DNA of 64,000 nucleotides from assembly GCF_017726655.1 (NCBI RefSeq), contig NZ_CP072308.1:1550001-1614000 (forward strand), in the 5' to 3' direction. The notes below the pieces were generated by a model. The model saw nothing but the letters and a program-made list of their open reading frames with translations, did not search any database and was not told the origin of the DNA. A program made the translations under genes and the position numbers. Every line of letters starts with the position of its first letter. The stretch's first letter is position 1. This DNA is from Agrobacterium tumefaciens (GTDB taxonomy: Bacteria; Pseudomonadota; Alphaproteobacteria; Rhizobiales; Rhizobiaceae). Below are positions 17,881-26,342 of the stretch, piece by piece.

Positions 17881-19173
17881 TTACTTGAAGAGCTGGAGGA
17901 TATTTTCCGCGTTGGCATTGGCGATGGAGAGCGCCTGGATGCCGAGCTGCTGCTGCGTCTGCAGCGCTTTCAGCCTCGTCGATTCCTCGTTCATGTCAGC
18001 ATCGACAAGACGGCCGATGCCCTTGTCGATCACATCCATCAGGCTGGACACAAAATTGTCCTGCATGCTGATGCGGCTCTGCAACGAACCGAGGCTGGAG
18101 GCCGTACTCGTCATCGCCTCGAGCTGTCCATCAACAAAAGACATCATCATGTCGATCGCGTCGGCATCGGTATAGGTCGTACCGCCGCCGGCAAAACCAC
18201 CCATCGCCGCGGCGACCACATCAAGCTTGCCGAGATCGAGCGTGGATACAGAAAAGGCGAGTGAGCGGCTGGCGGCCGTCGGCGCGCCCGCGAGGTCATA
18301 AAACCAGTCGGTGGCGCTGGTATCACGATAGGCGGGAGAAACGGTGGTGGCACCGGCAGACGGATTAGTCGCCGTCACCTTCACCCAGGCGTTCTCGGCG
18401 AGACGAAGATAATTGACGCCCCCGGCGCTGTAGACATTCGGATCGGTGTTGGTATCGGCCGCCCCGGCGTTGAGCGCGCCGATCTGTGCGTCGCTGAGCT
18501 TCTCGACGACATAGCTGGCATTCGTCGCCTTGCCCGCGGTGGTCGAAGTCTGGGTAACTTCGCTCTCCGTCTTGCTGACGAAAACCGCGTTCTTGTCGAG
18601 AATGCCAAGCTTTCCGCCGCTGAGATCGAACAGCACGGTGCTGCCGTCGAGCACATAATCAACCGTGGTGACACCGACATTGCCTGCGCCCGTGCGGGTG
18701 AAGGAGGCGACGACTTTTTTCGTAATCGATTCTTCCACCGGCGGCGTGCCGCCATTGCTGATGCTGGCCTGCAGCCAGTTTTCACCGGAGAAGGAGGCCG
18801 ACTCGGACGTACTCTTCAGCTGTTCCTGCAACTGCTTGATTTCGTCCTGGATTTTGCTGCGGTCAGCGCCCACACCGTAGGCAGCGACCAGCTTGGCCTT
18901 GATCTTCTTGACGACCTCGATCGTGCTCTCCAGCGCGTCATAGGCGGTATCGACCTTGGCGGCGCCAAGACCCAAGGCGTCCTGCACGGCGGAGAGGGCC
19001 GTATTGTCTGACCGCATCGTCGTTGAAATGGACCAGTAGGCGGCGTTATCGGCCGCGGTTTCGACGCGGTAGCCGGATGAGACGCGCGCCTGCGTTGTCT
19101 CGAGGTTCTTGTCGATCATGCGCAATGTCTGCAGCGCGGCCATCGCCGCCGCATTGGTCAAAATGCTGGTCAT
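17881..19173 (-). CDS. flaD: Flagellin FlaD
   Basis: 430 residues from the ATG at 19173 (MTSILTNAAAMAALQ), preceded by GGGTGGA; an in-frame extension to 19224 is not flagellin-like. Both conserved flagellin ends are present: N-terminal 'VSSGYRVETAADNAAYWSISTTMRSDN' and C-terminal 'DKGIGRLVDADMNEESTRLKALQTQQQLGIQAL'. The central variable part is about 100 residues longer than in FlaA, FlaB and FlaC. It is a separate minor-flagellin gene 16 kb from the flaABC tandem. Its leader lacks the TGTCCC element found before the other three. Confidence 0.95.
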   Translation of the reverse strand: MTSILTNAAAMAALQTLRMIDKNLETTQARVSSGYRVETAADNAAYWSISTTMRSDNTALSAVQDALGLGAAKVDTAYDALESTIEVVKKIKAKLVAAYGVGADRSKIQDEIKQLQEQLKSTSESASFSGENWLQASISNGGTPPVEESITKKVVASFTRTGAGNVGVTTVDYVLDGSTVLFDLSGGKLGILDKNAVFVSKTESEVTQTSTTAGKATNASYVVEKLSDAQIGALNAGAADTNTDPNVYSAGGVNYLRLAENAWVKVTATNPSAGATTVSPAYRDTSATDWFYDLAGAPTAASRSLAFSVSTLDLGKLDVVAAAMGGFAGGGTTYTDADAIDMMMSFVDGQLEAMTSTASSLGSLQSRISMQDNFVSSLMDVIDKGIGRLVDADMNEESTRLKALQTQQQLGIQALSIANANAENILQLFK

Positions 19174-19475
19174 GGGGTCCACCCAACTGAAAATTTCAGA
19201 AAAAATCCGGCGCGGTGCCGACAACGAGCAGAAGCATCATGCACATCGGCGATGACGAAAGGGCCATCGCGACCTGCCGTTCGTTAACAAATCGTTAACG
19301 CGATTGGTAACAAACATCGGGGTTGATTTGCAAGGCGTTCGTCGCTCCCGCAGCCAGCTTTCGCACAAACCGGCAGGCTTGGGGCAAGCTCGGGTTCATT
19401 CGCAACGGAAAAACCGCTGCGCCCCTGATTCAAAGGGCACAACGGAGATGAAGGGGTGCTTTAAGTGTGGGCGGT
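19174..19475 (-). promoter_or_regulatory. flaD upstream region with tandem TCGTTAAC repeats
   Basis: 302 bases upstream of flaD without a gene. Two copies of TCGTTAAC (plus-strand reading) at 19281-19288 and 19292-19299 are spaced exactly 11 bases, one helical turn, about 110 bases before the flaD start. Similar TC[AG]TTAAC words occur before flaB (36230) and flaC (37440, 37481). This suggests a shared activator site; the regulator is unknown. Confidence 0.45.
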
Positions 19476-19913
19476 TTACGCCGCTTCGTCCTGCTGAGCA
19501 GACACGAATCGGGCGGCCGTCAGGCTTCTGCGGAGAAACTCGGTGTTTTCATCCGGGTTTTCCGAGGGGTTCTGAAACGAGACATGATTGATCTCGATCG
19601 CCGCGTGCTGATTGGCCAGCGTCAACTGCGCATAAACCGTCGCGCCCTTCGGCTTCAGCTCAAGATCGAGAACGATCTCCGGGGCACCTTCCCATTCAAG
19701 CTTATATTCGCCGCCAGCACCGAAATTGATTGTGCCGGGATGATAATAAAGCTCGGCAGCGGAAGAAACGAGGTCGGCGATACTACCGTAGCACTCGAAT
19801 CGGAGCAGTGAGATCAGGTCGGCCGGGTCTAGCAATCGAAGTTCGGTGGCGATCGGGTTGATCGCCTCTGCGACGATCATTTCCCGCTGTTCGGAATAGG
19901 CGGATTTTTTCAT
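19476..19913 (-). CDS. Conserved flagellar-cluster protein of unknown function
   Basis: 145 residues; I do not recognise a family. The N-terminal half looks helical (EQREMIVAEAINPIATELRLLDPADLISLLRFECYGSIADLVSSAAEL), the middle is beta-rich (INFGAGGEYKLEWEG, then IVLDLELKPKGATVYAQLTLANQHAAIEI), and there is no signal peptide or membrane segment. It follows flhB by only five bases, so it is in the same transcript as an export-gate subunit. Codon use looks like its neighbours. A cytoplasmic role in flagellar export or assembly is a position-based guess. Confidence 0.7.
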   Translation of the reverse strand: MKKSAYSEQREMIVAEAINPIATELRLLDPADLISLLRFECYGSIADLVSSAAELYYHPGTINFGAGGEYKLEWEGAPEIVLDLELKPKGATVYAQLTLANQHAAIEINHVSFQNPSENPDENTEFLRRSLTAARFVSAQQDEAA

Positions 19914-19918
19914 TGGTT

Positions 19919-21001
19919 TTATTGAACCCGTATTTTCGATGACTTCATGGCGTAAACCCGGTGAACGAGCTCAGCCACAGCCTTGTAAAAGACTGGTGGA
20001 ATCACACTATCTACCGAGACTTGCGCAAACATGGAGCGTGCAAGCGGAGGGTCCTCAAAAACGGGGATATTGTTCTCTTCCGCAATCTCGCGGATTTTCA
20101 ATGCAATAAGGTCCTGGCCCTTGGCGACAACGACAGGGGCGTCACCTTCTTCACGAACATAACGAAGCGCCACCGCGAAGTGGGTGGGGTTGGCAATGAC
20201 CAGCGTTGCGCGCGGCACATTGTTGATCATGCGGCGGCGCGCACGGTCGCGGGCAATCGAACGCTGGCGTGATTTCACCACGGGGTCGCCCTGCGACTGC
20301 TTATATTCTTCCTTCACCTCATGCTTCGTCATTTTCAGCTGGCTAAACCAGTGATGGCGTGTCCACAGAACGTCGACGGCGGCAAGCAAGGCGGTTGAAA
20401 GCAGGATGACGACCATCATCTTCTTGACGATCTCGATCACCCTTACGAAAATAACCTGCGGATCGGAAAACATCAGATCGATGAGGCTGTAAAAATCACC
20501 CCGCAAGGCGAAGAACATGATGACCGCAACGATCATGATCTTGAAAATGGATTTCCCGAATTCGACGAAACCCTGCTTGCTGTAGATACGCGTGAAGCCT
20601 TTCGCGGGCGAGACGCGCGACCATTGCGGCCGCACCCTTTCCAGCACGGGCGACGGCAGGTTCTGGAGAAACGACGATGCCAGCCCGAAGACGATGAACA
20701 TTAGCATCGCCGGCATCAGCAGATAGGCCATCGACGTGCCAAGAAAATAAAGCAGCGACAGCGCATCCGGCCTGGTGCTGAGGTTCCACTGCTCAGGCTG
20801 GCCGAAAAGGTCTTTGAGCGTGACGCCGAGACGGCCGGCGCCGTCCGGCAGGAAAAAAACAAGATAACAGTAGAAGGCAAGTGACGAGGCGAAAATCGGC
20901 ACCTCGCGTGAAAAGGGCAGATTGCCCTTTTCCGCCGCATCACGGAGTTTTTTCTCCGTCGGGTCTTCTGTTTTACTGTCCTTGTCCTGATCGTCTGCCA
21001 A
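19919..21001 (-). CDS. flhB: Flagellar export switch protein FlhB
   Basis: 360 residues. Family features in order: an N-terminal '[25 protein letters not shown]' block, four membrane segments (about 30-215), a basic linker '[18 protein letters not shown]', and the autocleavage site in '[14 protein letters not shown]' (NPTH). FlhB controls the change from rod/hook to filament export. The start codon is TTG at 21001 with GGAAC upstream; no in-frame ATG or GTG precedes it. A strong terminator (21018-21045) sits directly upstream, so expression relative to fliG is probably reduced or separately driven. Confidence 0.95.
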   Translation of the reverse strand: MADDQDKDSKTEDPTEKKLRDAAEKGNLPFSREVPIFASSLAFYCYLVFFLPDGAGRLGVTLKDLFGQPEQWNLSTRPDALSLLYFLGTSMAYLLMPAMLMFIVFGLASSFLQNLPSPVLERVRPQWSRVSPAKGFTRIYSKQGFVEFGKSIFKIMIVAVIMFFALRGDFYSLIDLMFSDPQVIFVRVIEIVKKMMVVILLSTALLAAVDVLWTRHHWFSQLKMTKHEVKEEYKQSQGDPVVKSRQRSIARDRARRRMINNVPRATLVIANPTHFAVALRYVREEGDAPVVVAKGQDLIALKIREIAEENNIPVFEDPPLARSMFAQVSVDSVIPPVFYKAVAELVHRVYAMKSSKIRVQ

Positions 21002-21017
21002 GGCACGTTCCCGAAAT

Positions 21018-21045
21018 AAAAAAGGCCCGCCGCTCCCGGCAGGCC
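21018..21045 (-). terminator. Intrinsic terminator between fliG and flhB
   Basis: On the minus strand, GGCCTGCCG (21045-21037), a four-base loop, then CGGCGGGCC (21032-21024) pair with one G-U, followed by six T residues. It lies after the fliG stop and 17 bases upstream of the flhB start. Confidence 0.8.
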
Positions 21046-21126
21046 GTCATCCCGAAACTAGCGCCCTGGACCGGCCATCGCAATGGCCGGCTCCGCGGTA
21101 AAACCCGGTTATCAACCGGCTTCCGC

Positions 21127-22170
21127 TCACGCTGCGGCCGACTGCTCCTCGGTCGCTGCTTCTTTCAGCTGGATCTGGCCGGAATTTGCCAGCCGGATTG
21201 CTTCCTGCGCCACCGCGCGGCGGGCGATGGCCACTTCGCGGGTGTTGAGCGAGGCCTGCGGAACCGCGAGGTCCGATTCGATCATGCGGCGTTGGCGCGG
21301 GCTGATGCTGGAGAGCACACATTCCTTGATTTCCATCGTGGCGCCACGCAGTGCCATCGTCAGAACATCGGCCGAAACATCGTTGAGCAGCAGGACGCGG
21401 CTGCGCTGCGGCATGAACATGAGATCGTCGAACAGGAAGATCTTTGGCTTGACCTTGTTGGCCGCTTCCTTGCTGAGCGTCTCGAGCGAGCTCAGCAATG
21501 TATCCACCTGCGGCTTCTCCAGTTCGTTCATCAGGTCCGCAACCTTCGTGGAACCGCCGGCATTGCGCTCGGCCTCGATTTCGGTGATGAGATTGACCAC
21601 ACGTTTCTCGATGATCTGGGCAGCCGTCGGGCTGACTTCCTTCATGTTGACGGTGCGGTTCATGATATCGGCGCGCTGCTCTTCCGGAATGGTCAGGAGA
21701 ACCTTGGCGCCGAAGGATGAGGGCAGCATGGAAAGAATATAGGCGATGGTCTGCGGATGCTCGCGCAACAGGAACTTGCTCACGAATTCCGGCTCGGCTT
21801 CCTGGAGGCGATCCCAGATCGATGCTTCATAGGCCTGGAAGGCCGCACGGCGACCGAGAAGGCTGTCCACCTCTTCAGGGGTCAGGCCCTCTTCGAGAAT
21901 GCTCTCGATTGCCTTGGCATTGTCCATCAGGCCCGTTCCCTCTGTGAACAGGTCTTCGAACTCCGCCACGATCTGCGCAAGTTCGTCCGGCGGAATGACC
22001 CGGAGCGTCTGCGCCGAGGAAATGATCATCTGCAATTCGTGCTGCGTGAAAAATTTCAGCAGCTTGCCGGCGACACCCTTGCCCATGGCAAGCAGCACCG
22101 CGGCCGCCTTGTCGGCCTGAGACAACGGCTTGCCCGCAAGGGGATTACCGAAATCCTCGAAGTCCATCAT
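21127..22170 (-). CDS. fliG: Flagellar motor switch protein FliG
   Basis: 347 residues (start at 22170 or the adjacent ATG at 22167). The three FliG domains are present: N-terminal (KPLSQADKAAAVLLAMGKGVAGKLLKFF), middle with the EHPQTIAYILSMLPSSFGAKVLLTIPEE motif, and the C-terminal torque domain with the charged helix 'LLLNDVSADVLTMALRGATMEIKECVLSSISPRQRRMIESDL'. It binds FliF above and MotA at the rotor edge. The gene lies 27 bases after fliN. Confidence 0.97.
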   Translation of the reverse strand: MMDFEDFGNPLAGKPLSQADKAAAVLLAMGKGVAGKLLKFFTQHELQMIISSAQTLRVIPPDELAQIVAEFEDLFTEGTGLMDNAKAIESILEEGLTPEEVDSLLGRRAAFQAYEASIWDRLQEAEPEFVSKFLLREHPQTIAYILSMLPSSFGAKVLLTIPEEQRADIMNRTVNMKEVSPTAAQIIEKRVVNLITEIEAERNAGGSTKVADLMNELEKPQVDTLLSSLETLSKEAANKVKPKIFLFDDLMFMPQRSRVLLLNDVSADVLTMALRGATMEIKECVLSSISPRQRRMIESDLAVPQASLNTREVAIARRAVAQEAIRLANSGQIQLKEAATEEQSAAA

Positions 22171-22197
22171 GGTCTTTCCTCTCCGTCCCCACAGGGA

Positions 22198-22737
22198 TCA
22201 GGCTTTTCTCGTACTTAATACTTCAATCAATTTTACGCCGAAGCGCGTATCGTCGTCTTCCAAAACCGTTATTTCACCGCGCGCAATACGGCGGCCATTC
22301 ACCATGATTTCGACCGGCTCGCCAATCTTGCGGTCAAGCGCGATCGTTGCGCCCTCCTCAAGGCTCATCAGCCCCGAAACGAGCATTCTGCTGGTGCCGA
22401 GAACGATCTGGACATCAATCGGAATGTCCATGATCATTTCCATGTTTTCCGACAGGCCGCTGCCAAGCGGTGCCTTGACGCCCGCAACCTGCGGGGCGGC
22501 AGCAAAATCGTCCATCGCAAAATCGGCCGCTCCGCCGCCGAAGGCGGAAAGGTCCGTGTCCGTCGAAACCTCCTCCGTGCTCCCGAAATCGCCAAAGTCG
22601 CCGAAATCGGAGAGCGAACCTTCCGCATCCGTCTTGAGGACGCCACGCAGATCGCCGATAGCCTGGTCGAGGTCGCCGCCGTCTTCGAACGACGGCAACG
22701 CCGCATCATCGGTCAGGGGTGTTTTCTTCGTAGCCAT
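22198..22737 (-). CDS. fliN: Motor switch protein FliN (long N-terminus)
   Basis: 179 residues. The C-terminal SpoA domain (about 100-175: [60 protein letters not shown]) is clear. The first 90 residues are acidic and Gly/Phe-rich with repeated 'DFGDFGDFG', making the protein longer than E. coli FliN (137). FliN forms the base of the C-ring and helps bind CheY and FliH. It lies 64 bases downstream of fliM. Confidence 0.95.
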   Translation of the reverse strand: MATKKTPLTDDAALPSFEDGGDLDQAIGDLRGVLKTDAEGSLSDFGDFGDFGSTEEVSTDTDLSAFGGGAADFAMDDFAAAPQVAGVKAPLGSGLSENMEMIMDIPIDVQIVLGTSRMLVSGLMSLEEGATIALDRKIGEPVEIMVNGRRIARGEITVLEDDDTRFGVKLIEVLSTRKA

Positions 22738-22801
22738 GCGCTGATTATTCCCTTTGAAACTTGCGTCAGCCTGCCCAAACCCCGAAAGGTCGGTCAGGAT
22801 T

Positions 22802-23761
22802 TTAACCCATCAAATGTCGTAAGATCTCGTCGTCCGTGCTGACATTGTTCTTGACCCGAACCATGTAGCGGTCGCCAGACTTGCCGAATTCGCAATTATA
22901 GAGCTTGGAGCCGTTGGCGCTGACCTCAACACCGATATCGTCCTGGGTCATGGCCTGAAACGGAATGACATCGCCGGCCACCAGTTTCGAGATCGTGCGC
23001 AGCGTCAGCGTCTCGAGCTTGATGCGTGCCTCGAGCGTGACCTGCGATCGCTTGACCTGTTCAGAGATCATCTCCATCCACTCTTCCTGCTTCTTCAAGG
23101 CCTGAGCAGAAGCCTTGGGAGCGACGATGGAGGTCTTGAGCAGGGGACGCTGCGGTACGATCAGCGAGAATTCCGACGACACCTTGCCGATATCGATTTT
23201 CATGCGGATGGTCACGCCATAAACGCCGGCGATCATCTCATCGAAGGCGCTTTTGCCGTTGGAATTGAAAGGCGGATCGATGGTTGCCTCAAATCCGCCC
23301 GGGGCGTTGACACCGGACCGTAGCACACCCCCGATGCGGCCAAGGACCATGGCCGCCAGATCGAGCTCGATATGGGAAAGGCTGCGTTCATCCGGCTCGC
23401 CGATACTGTCAGGAGCCGCGCCGAGCATGCGCTCCATGAGTGCAATGACGAAGCCATTGCCAACAGTCATCATGAAATTGGGGCACCAGTTGCGCAACGA
23501 ACAATCGGCAACCGCAACATTGTCCCCGACATTGGCGATGAGATCCGTCATCAAGCCCGATTCGGACCCGATATACTCGACTTCGATCGCTATGCCCGTT
23601 TCGCTGTGGAAGATATCGGGCAGGAATTCGCTGTAGAGATGGCCGATATCATGCCCGATCTTGGCGATCGTCTTGCGGTCGGTGAGCCCGCCCGTGAGTT
23701 TCGCAAGCAAGGCCGTGTCGATGGCGGGAGCTTTCTGCGCTGCAGCTTTTGCCATGGTCAT
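22802..23761 (-). CDS. fliM: Motor switch protein FliM (divergent)
   Basis: 319 residues. A CheC-like middle domain (about 40-200) and a C-terminal SpoA domain ([25 protein letters not shown]) give the FliM layout. The N-terminal CheY-binding peptide is poorly conserved: '[12 protein letters not shown]' replaces the usual 'LSQ.EIDALL'. FliM receives CheY-P and drives direction or speed change; rhizobial motors turn one way and vary speed or pause. The start overlaps the motA stop by four bases; ATG at 23755 is an alternative start. Confidence 0.92.
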   Translation of the reverse strand: MTMAKAAAQKAPAIDTALLAKLTGGLTDRKTIAKIGHDIGHLYSEFLPDIFHSETGIAIEVEYIGSESGLMTDLIANVGDNVAVADCSLRNWCPNFMMTVGNGFVIALMERMLGAAPDSIGEPDERSLSHIELDLAAMVLGRIGGVLRSGVNAPGGFEATIDPPFNSNGKSAFDEMIAGVYGVTIRMKIDIGKVSSEFSLIVPQRPLLKTSIVAPKASAQALKKQEEWMEMISEQVKRSQVTLEARIKLETLTLRTISKLVAGDVIPFQAMTQDDIGVEVSANGSKLYNCEFGKSGDRYMVRVKNNVSTDDEILRHLMG

Positions 23762-24630
23762 GCCGCCTTGTTTTCGCCGCCGGGGTTCATCATCTCCTGC
23801 TCGACGGCGTCAATTGACGGCCGTTCGTAGTTGGAGATGGTCTTGCGACCGTATTCCAACGCAACCTGCGGCACCGAGCCGTTCATGTAGGCGATCAGCG
23901 TCTGCTTGACGATGATATAGAGGCGGTGCTGCTTGGTGCGGACGATCTTCACCTGCGATGCCAGCGGGTTGCAGATCGAATAGGACAGGATGATGCCGAG
24001 CATGGTGCCGACGAGGGCCGCGCCAATCAGGCCGCCGAGAACCTCCGGCGATTCGTTGATCTTGCCCATGGCTTTGATGACGCCGAGAACCGCCGCGACG
24101 ATACCGATGGCGGGGAAGGAGTCGCCCATGGTCGTAATCGCGTGGTAAGGCTTGAGCTTGTCGTGAAGGATGGTCTCGATTTCCTCGTCCATCAGCGCCT
24201 CGATTTCGTGGCTGCGGGCATTGCCGATGATGATGAGGCGGACATAATCGCAGATGAACGACGTCAGTTCCTTGTTCTTCAGGACCGACGGCGCGCTCTG
24301 GAAGATGGAGGACTCATCGGGATTGTCGATATGCGCTTCGATCTCGTTGCGCGACTTTGTGCGCAGGTCGCGCATCAGCGAATACAGCACGCCGAGCACG
24401 TCGAGATAGTTGCGCTCCTTCGGGACCGAGTGCTTGAACGCCTCGCCGAGCGCCTTGCCCGAGTCCTTCACGACCTTCATGGGGTTTGCCATGATGAAGC
24501 CGCCAAGGCCGGCGCCGCCGATGATCATCAATTCGAACGGCTGAACCAGCACGTTGAGATGACCGCCCATCGCCATATAGCCGCCGATGATGCAGCCGAA
24601 GGTGATTATAAGTCCAATTACAATATTCAT
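23758..24630 (-). CDS. motA: Motor stator protein MotA
   Basis: 290 residues with four membrane helices (about 3-22, 33-52, 170-190, 201-222). The signature '[22 protein letters not shown]' with the functional Pro near the third helix, and the charged cytoplasmic loop '[21 protein letters not shown]' are present. With MotB it forms the proton channel. It heads the motA-fliM-fliN-fliG run and is divergent from the DUF1217 gene across about 185 bases. Confidence 0.97.
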   Translation of the reverse strand: MNIVIGLIITFGCIIGGYMAMGGHLNVLVQPFELMIIGGAGLGGFIMANPMKVVKDSGKALGEAFKHSVPKERNYLDVLGVLYSLMRDLRTKSRNEIEAHIDNPDESSIFQSAPSVLKNKELTSFICDYVRLIIIGNARSHEIEALMDEEIETILHDKLKPYHAITTMGDSFPAIGIVAAVLGVIKAMGKINESPEVLGGLIGAALVGTMLGIILSYSICNPLASQVKIVRTKQHRLYIIVKQTLIAYMNGSVPQVALEYGRKTISNYERPSIDAVEQEMMNPGGENKAA

Positions 24631-24815
24631 TGATCGACCACGCTCGAACAGTGTTCCATGACGCCCTGTCTAGAAAATGTGGCTTGCGTGAACCTGTCGG
24701 CCAGCCCCGAGCCCCTCTCCTTCTGCAGCCAGTTTCGCACAAGCAAACCGATGCATGATGTCGACAAAGGCGGACGTGCGCCTTGATAACGGGATCAAAC
24801 CAGAGCGGCGGTTCA
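24631..24815. promoter_or_regulatory. Divergent promoter region, motA / DUF1217-flgF-fliI
   Basis: About 185 bases between two divergent flagellar operons with no gene of their own. It must contain the promoters for motA leftward and the DUF1217 operon rightward. Class II genes of this type are Rem targets in S. meliloti, but no shared box was recognised. Confidence 0.45.
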
Positions 24816-25595
24816 GTGACTTCCACCTACACCAGTTACAGACTGATCAGTCAGGATATCGGCAAATCGCTGGAGCGGGTATCGACGCAGCCAGACGTGG
24901 CGCGCGAGACCGAATATTACCGCTCAAAGATCGGCAACGTGAAATCCATCGACGATTTCATGGCCGATACACGTCTTTACAATTATGCACTGAAAGCCCA
25001 CGGCCTTGAAGATATGGCCTACGCGAAGGCCTTTATCCGCAAGGTGCTGACCGAAGGCACGAGCGACAAGAACGCCTTCGCCAACAAGCTGTCCGACAGC
25101 CGTTACGCCGATCTTGCAAAATCACTGGACTTCGCGGGCCTCGGTGCGGCGGCCACCTCGATGGAAGCCGCAAAATCGGGCATTATCAGCAAATACGCAC
25201 GCCAGACGTTGGAACAGGAAGCGGGCGACGAAAATAACGGCGTCCGTCTCGCTCTCTATTTCGAGCGCAAGGCGCCAACGATCAAATCGGGGTTCGATTT
25301 CCTTGCTGATGATGCGCTGGCGCAGGTGTTCCGCACGACGTTCAACCTGCCCGACGCCGTTGCCGCGTCCGATATCGAAAAACAGGCGGCGCTGATCGAA
25401 AAAAGTATCAACATCAAGGATCTGCAGGATCCTGAAAAGGTGGGCAAGTTGCTCGAGCGCTTCACCATCATGTGGGAAATGCAAAATCCCTCGACGACCT
25501 ACGACCCATTGGCCGTTTTCGGCTCCTCCAGCGGCTACGGCATTTCTCCCGACCTGCTGATCTCCATCAACTCCCTGAAACTCGGAGGCAAATGA
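24816..25595 (+). CDS. DUF1217 protein of the flagellar cluster
   Basis: 259 residues from a GTG at 24816 (MTSTYTSYRLISQDIGKSLERV...), the usual family start; a TTG at 24783 would add 11 residues and has AAAGGCGG upstream, so the start is unsettled. Repeated features are 'VARETEYY', 'FAKAFIRKVLTEG'-type and 'YARQTLEQEAG' helices. It is a soluble, mostly helical DUF1217 family member. It is followed one base later by flgF, so it is co-expressed with rod genes. DUF1217 genes occur in flagellar clusters of several alphaproteobacteria; the function is unknown. Confidence 0.8.
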   Translation: MTSTYTSYRLISQDIGKSLERVSTQPDVARETEYYRSKIGNVKSIDDFMADTRLYNYALKAHGLEDMAYAKAFIRKVLTEGTSDKNAFANKLSDSRYADLAKSLDFAGLGAAATSMEAAKSGIISKYARQTLEQEAGDENNGVRLALYFERKAPTIKSGFDFLADDALAQVFRTTFNLPDAVAASDIEKQAALIEKSINIKDLQDPEKVGKLLERFTIMWEMQNPSTTYDPLAVFGSSSGYGISPDLLISINSLKLGGK

Positions 25596-25596
25596 T

Positions 25597-26331
25597 ATGC
25601 AATCCGGACTATACGTCGCCCTGTCATCGCAGATCGCGCTGGAGCGCCGTCTCACCACCATTTCCGACAATATGGCGAATGTGAACACGGTCGGCTTTCG
25701 CGGCTCCGAAGTTAAATTCGACGAGATGATCGCCAAGAACCACAATGACATGAACGCCAAGGTCGCTTTCGTATCGCAGGGCAACGACTATCTCTCCACC
25801 CGTCAGGGCGCTTTCGAGCAGACCGGCAATTCCTTCGATTTCGCGATCAAGGGCGACGCCTGGTTCTCGCTGGATACGCCCGATGGCCAGATCCTCACCC
25901 GTGACGGCCGCTTCACCATGCGTCCAGATGGTGCGCTGATCTCGTCCAGCGGTTATCCCGTCCTCGACGCCGGCGGCGGTCCGATCCGCCTTAATCCGAA
26001 TGGCGGCCCGATCACCGTCGGCCTTGATGGAGCAATCCGACAGAATGACGCTACCGTCGCTTCGCTTGGCATTTTCCAGGCGGATTTTTCTCAAGGTTTC
26101 CTACGGCACCCCAATAGTGGTGTGAAGCCGGTCGCCCAACCGGTTCCGGTGGTCAACAATCATGAAGTCGGCGTCGTTCAGGGCTATCTTGAGCAGTCCA
26201 ACGTCAACGGCATTTCTCAGATGACGCAGCTCATCCAGGTCAACCGCGCCTTTGAAAGCATTTCCTCGCTGATGCGCGATACGGAATCGACCTTCGGTGA
26301 GGGCATCAAGACGCTCGGCGGCGCGCGTTAA
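25597..26331 (+). CDS. flgF: Flagellar proximal rod protein FlgF
   Basis: 244 residues. N-terminal rod motif 'QSGLYVALSSQIALERRLTTISDNMANVNTVGFRG', central 'GNSFDFAIKGDAWFSLDTPDGQILTRDGRF' and C-terminal 'GYLEQSNVNGISQMTQLIQVNRAFESISSLM' identify FlgF. It follows the DUF1217 gene by one base and precedes fliI by eleven. The other rod genes (flgB, flgC, flgG, fliE) are in the next plus-strand operon. Confidence 0.95.
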   Translation: MQSGLYVALSSQIALERRLTTISDNMANVNTVGFRGSEVKFDEMIAKNHNDMNAKVAFVSQGNDYLSTRQGAFEQTGNSFDFAIKGDAWFSLDTPDGQILTRDGRFTMRPDGALISSSGYPVLDAGGGPIRLNPNGGPITVGLDGAIRQNDATVASLGIFQADFSQGFLRHPNSGVKPVAQPVPVVNNHEVGVVQGYLEQSNVNGISQMTQLIQVNRAFESISSLMRDTESTFGEGIKTLGGAR

Positions 26332-26342
26332 GGAACTGACGA

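Noticed and set aside
19174..19223. The flaABC-type leader before flaD
   Set aside because: The flaD leader has no TGTCCC element. A small TGGG/CCCA hairpin at the start codon exists but is too short to claim as the same structure.
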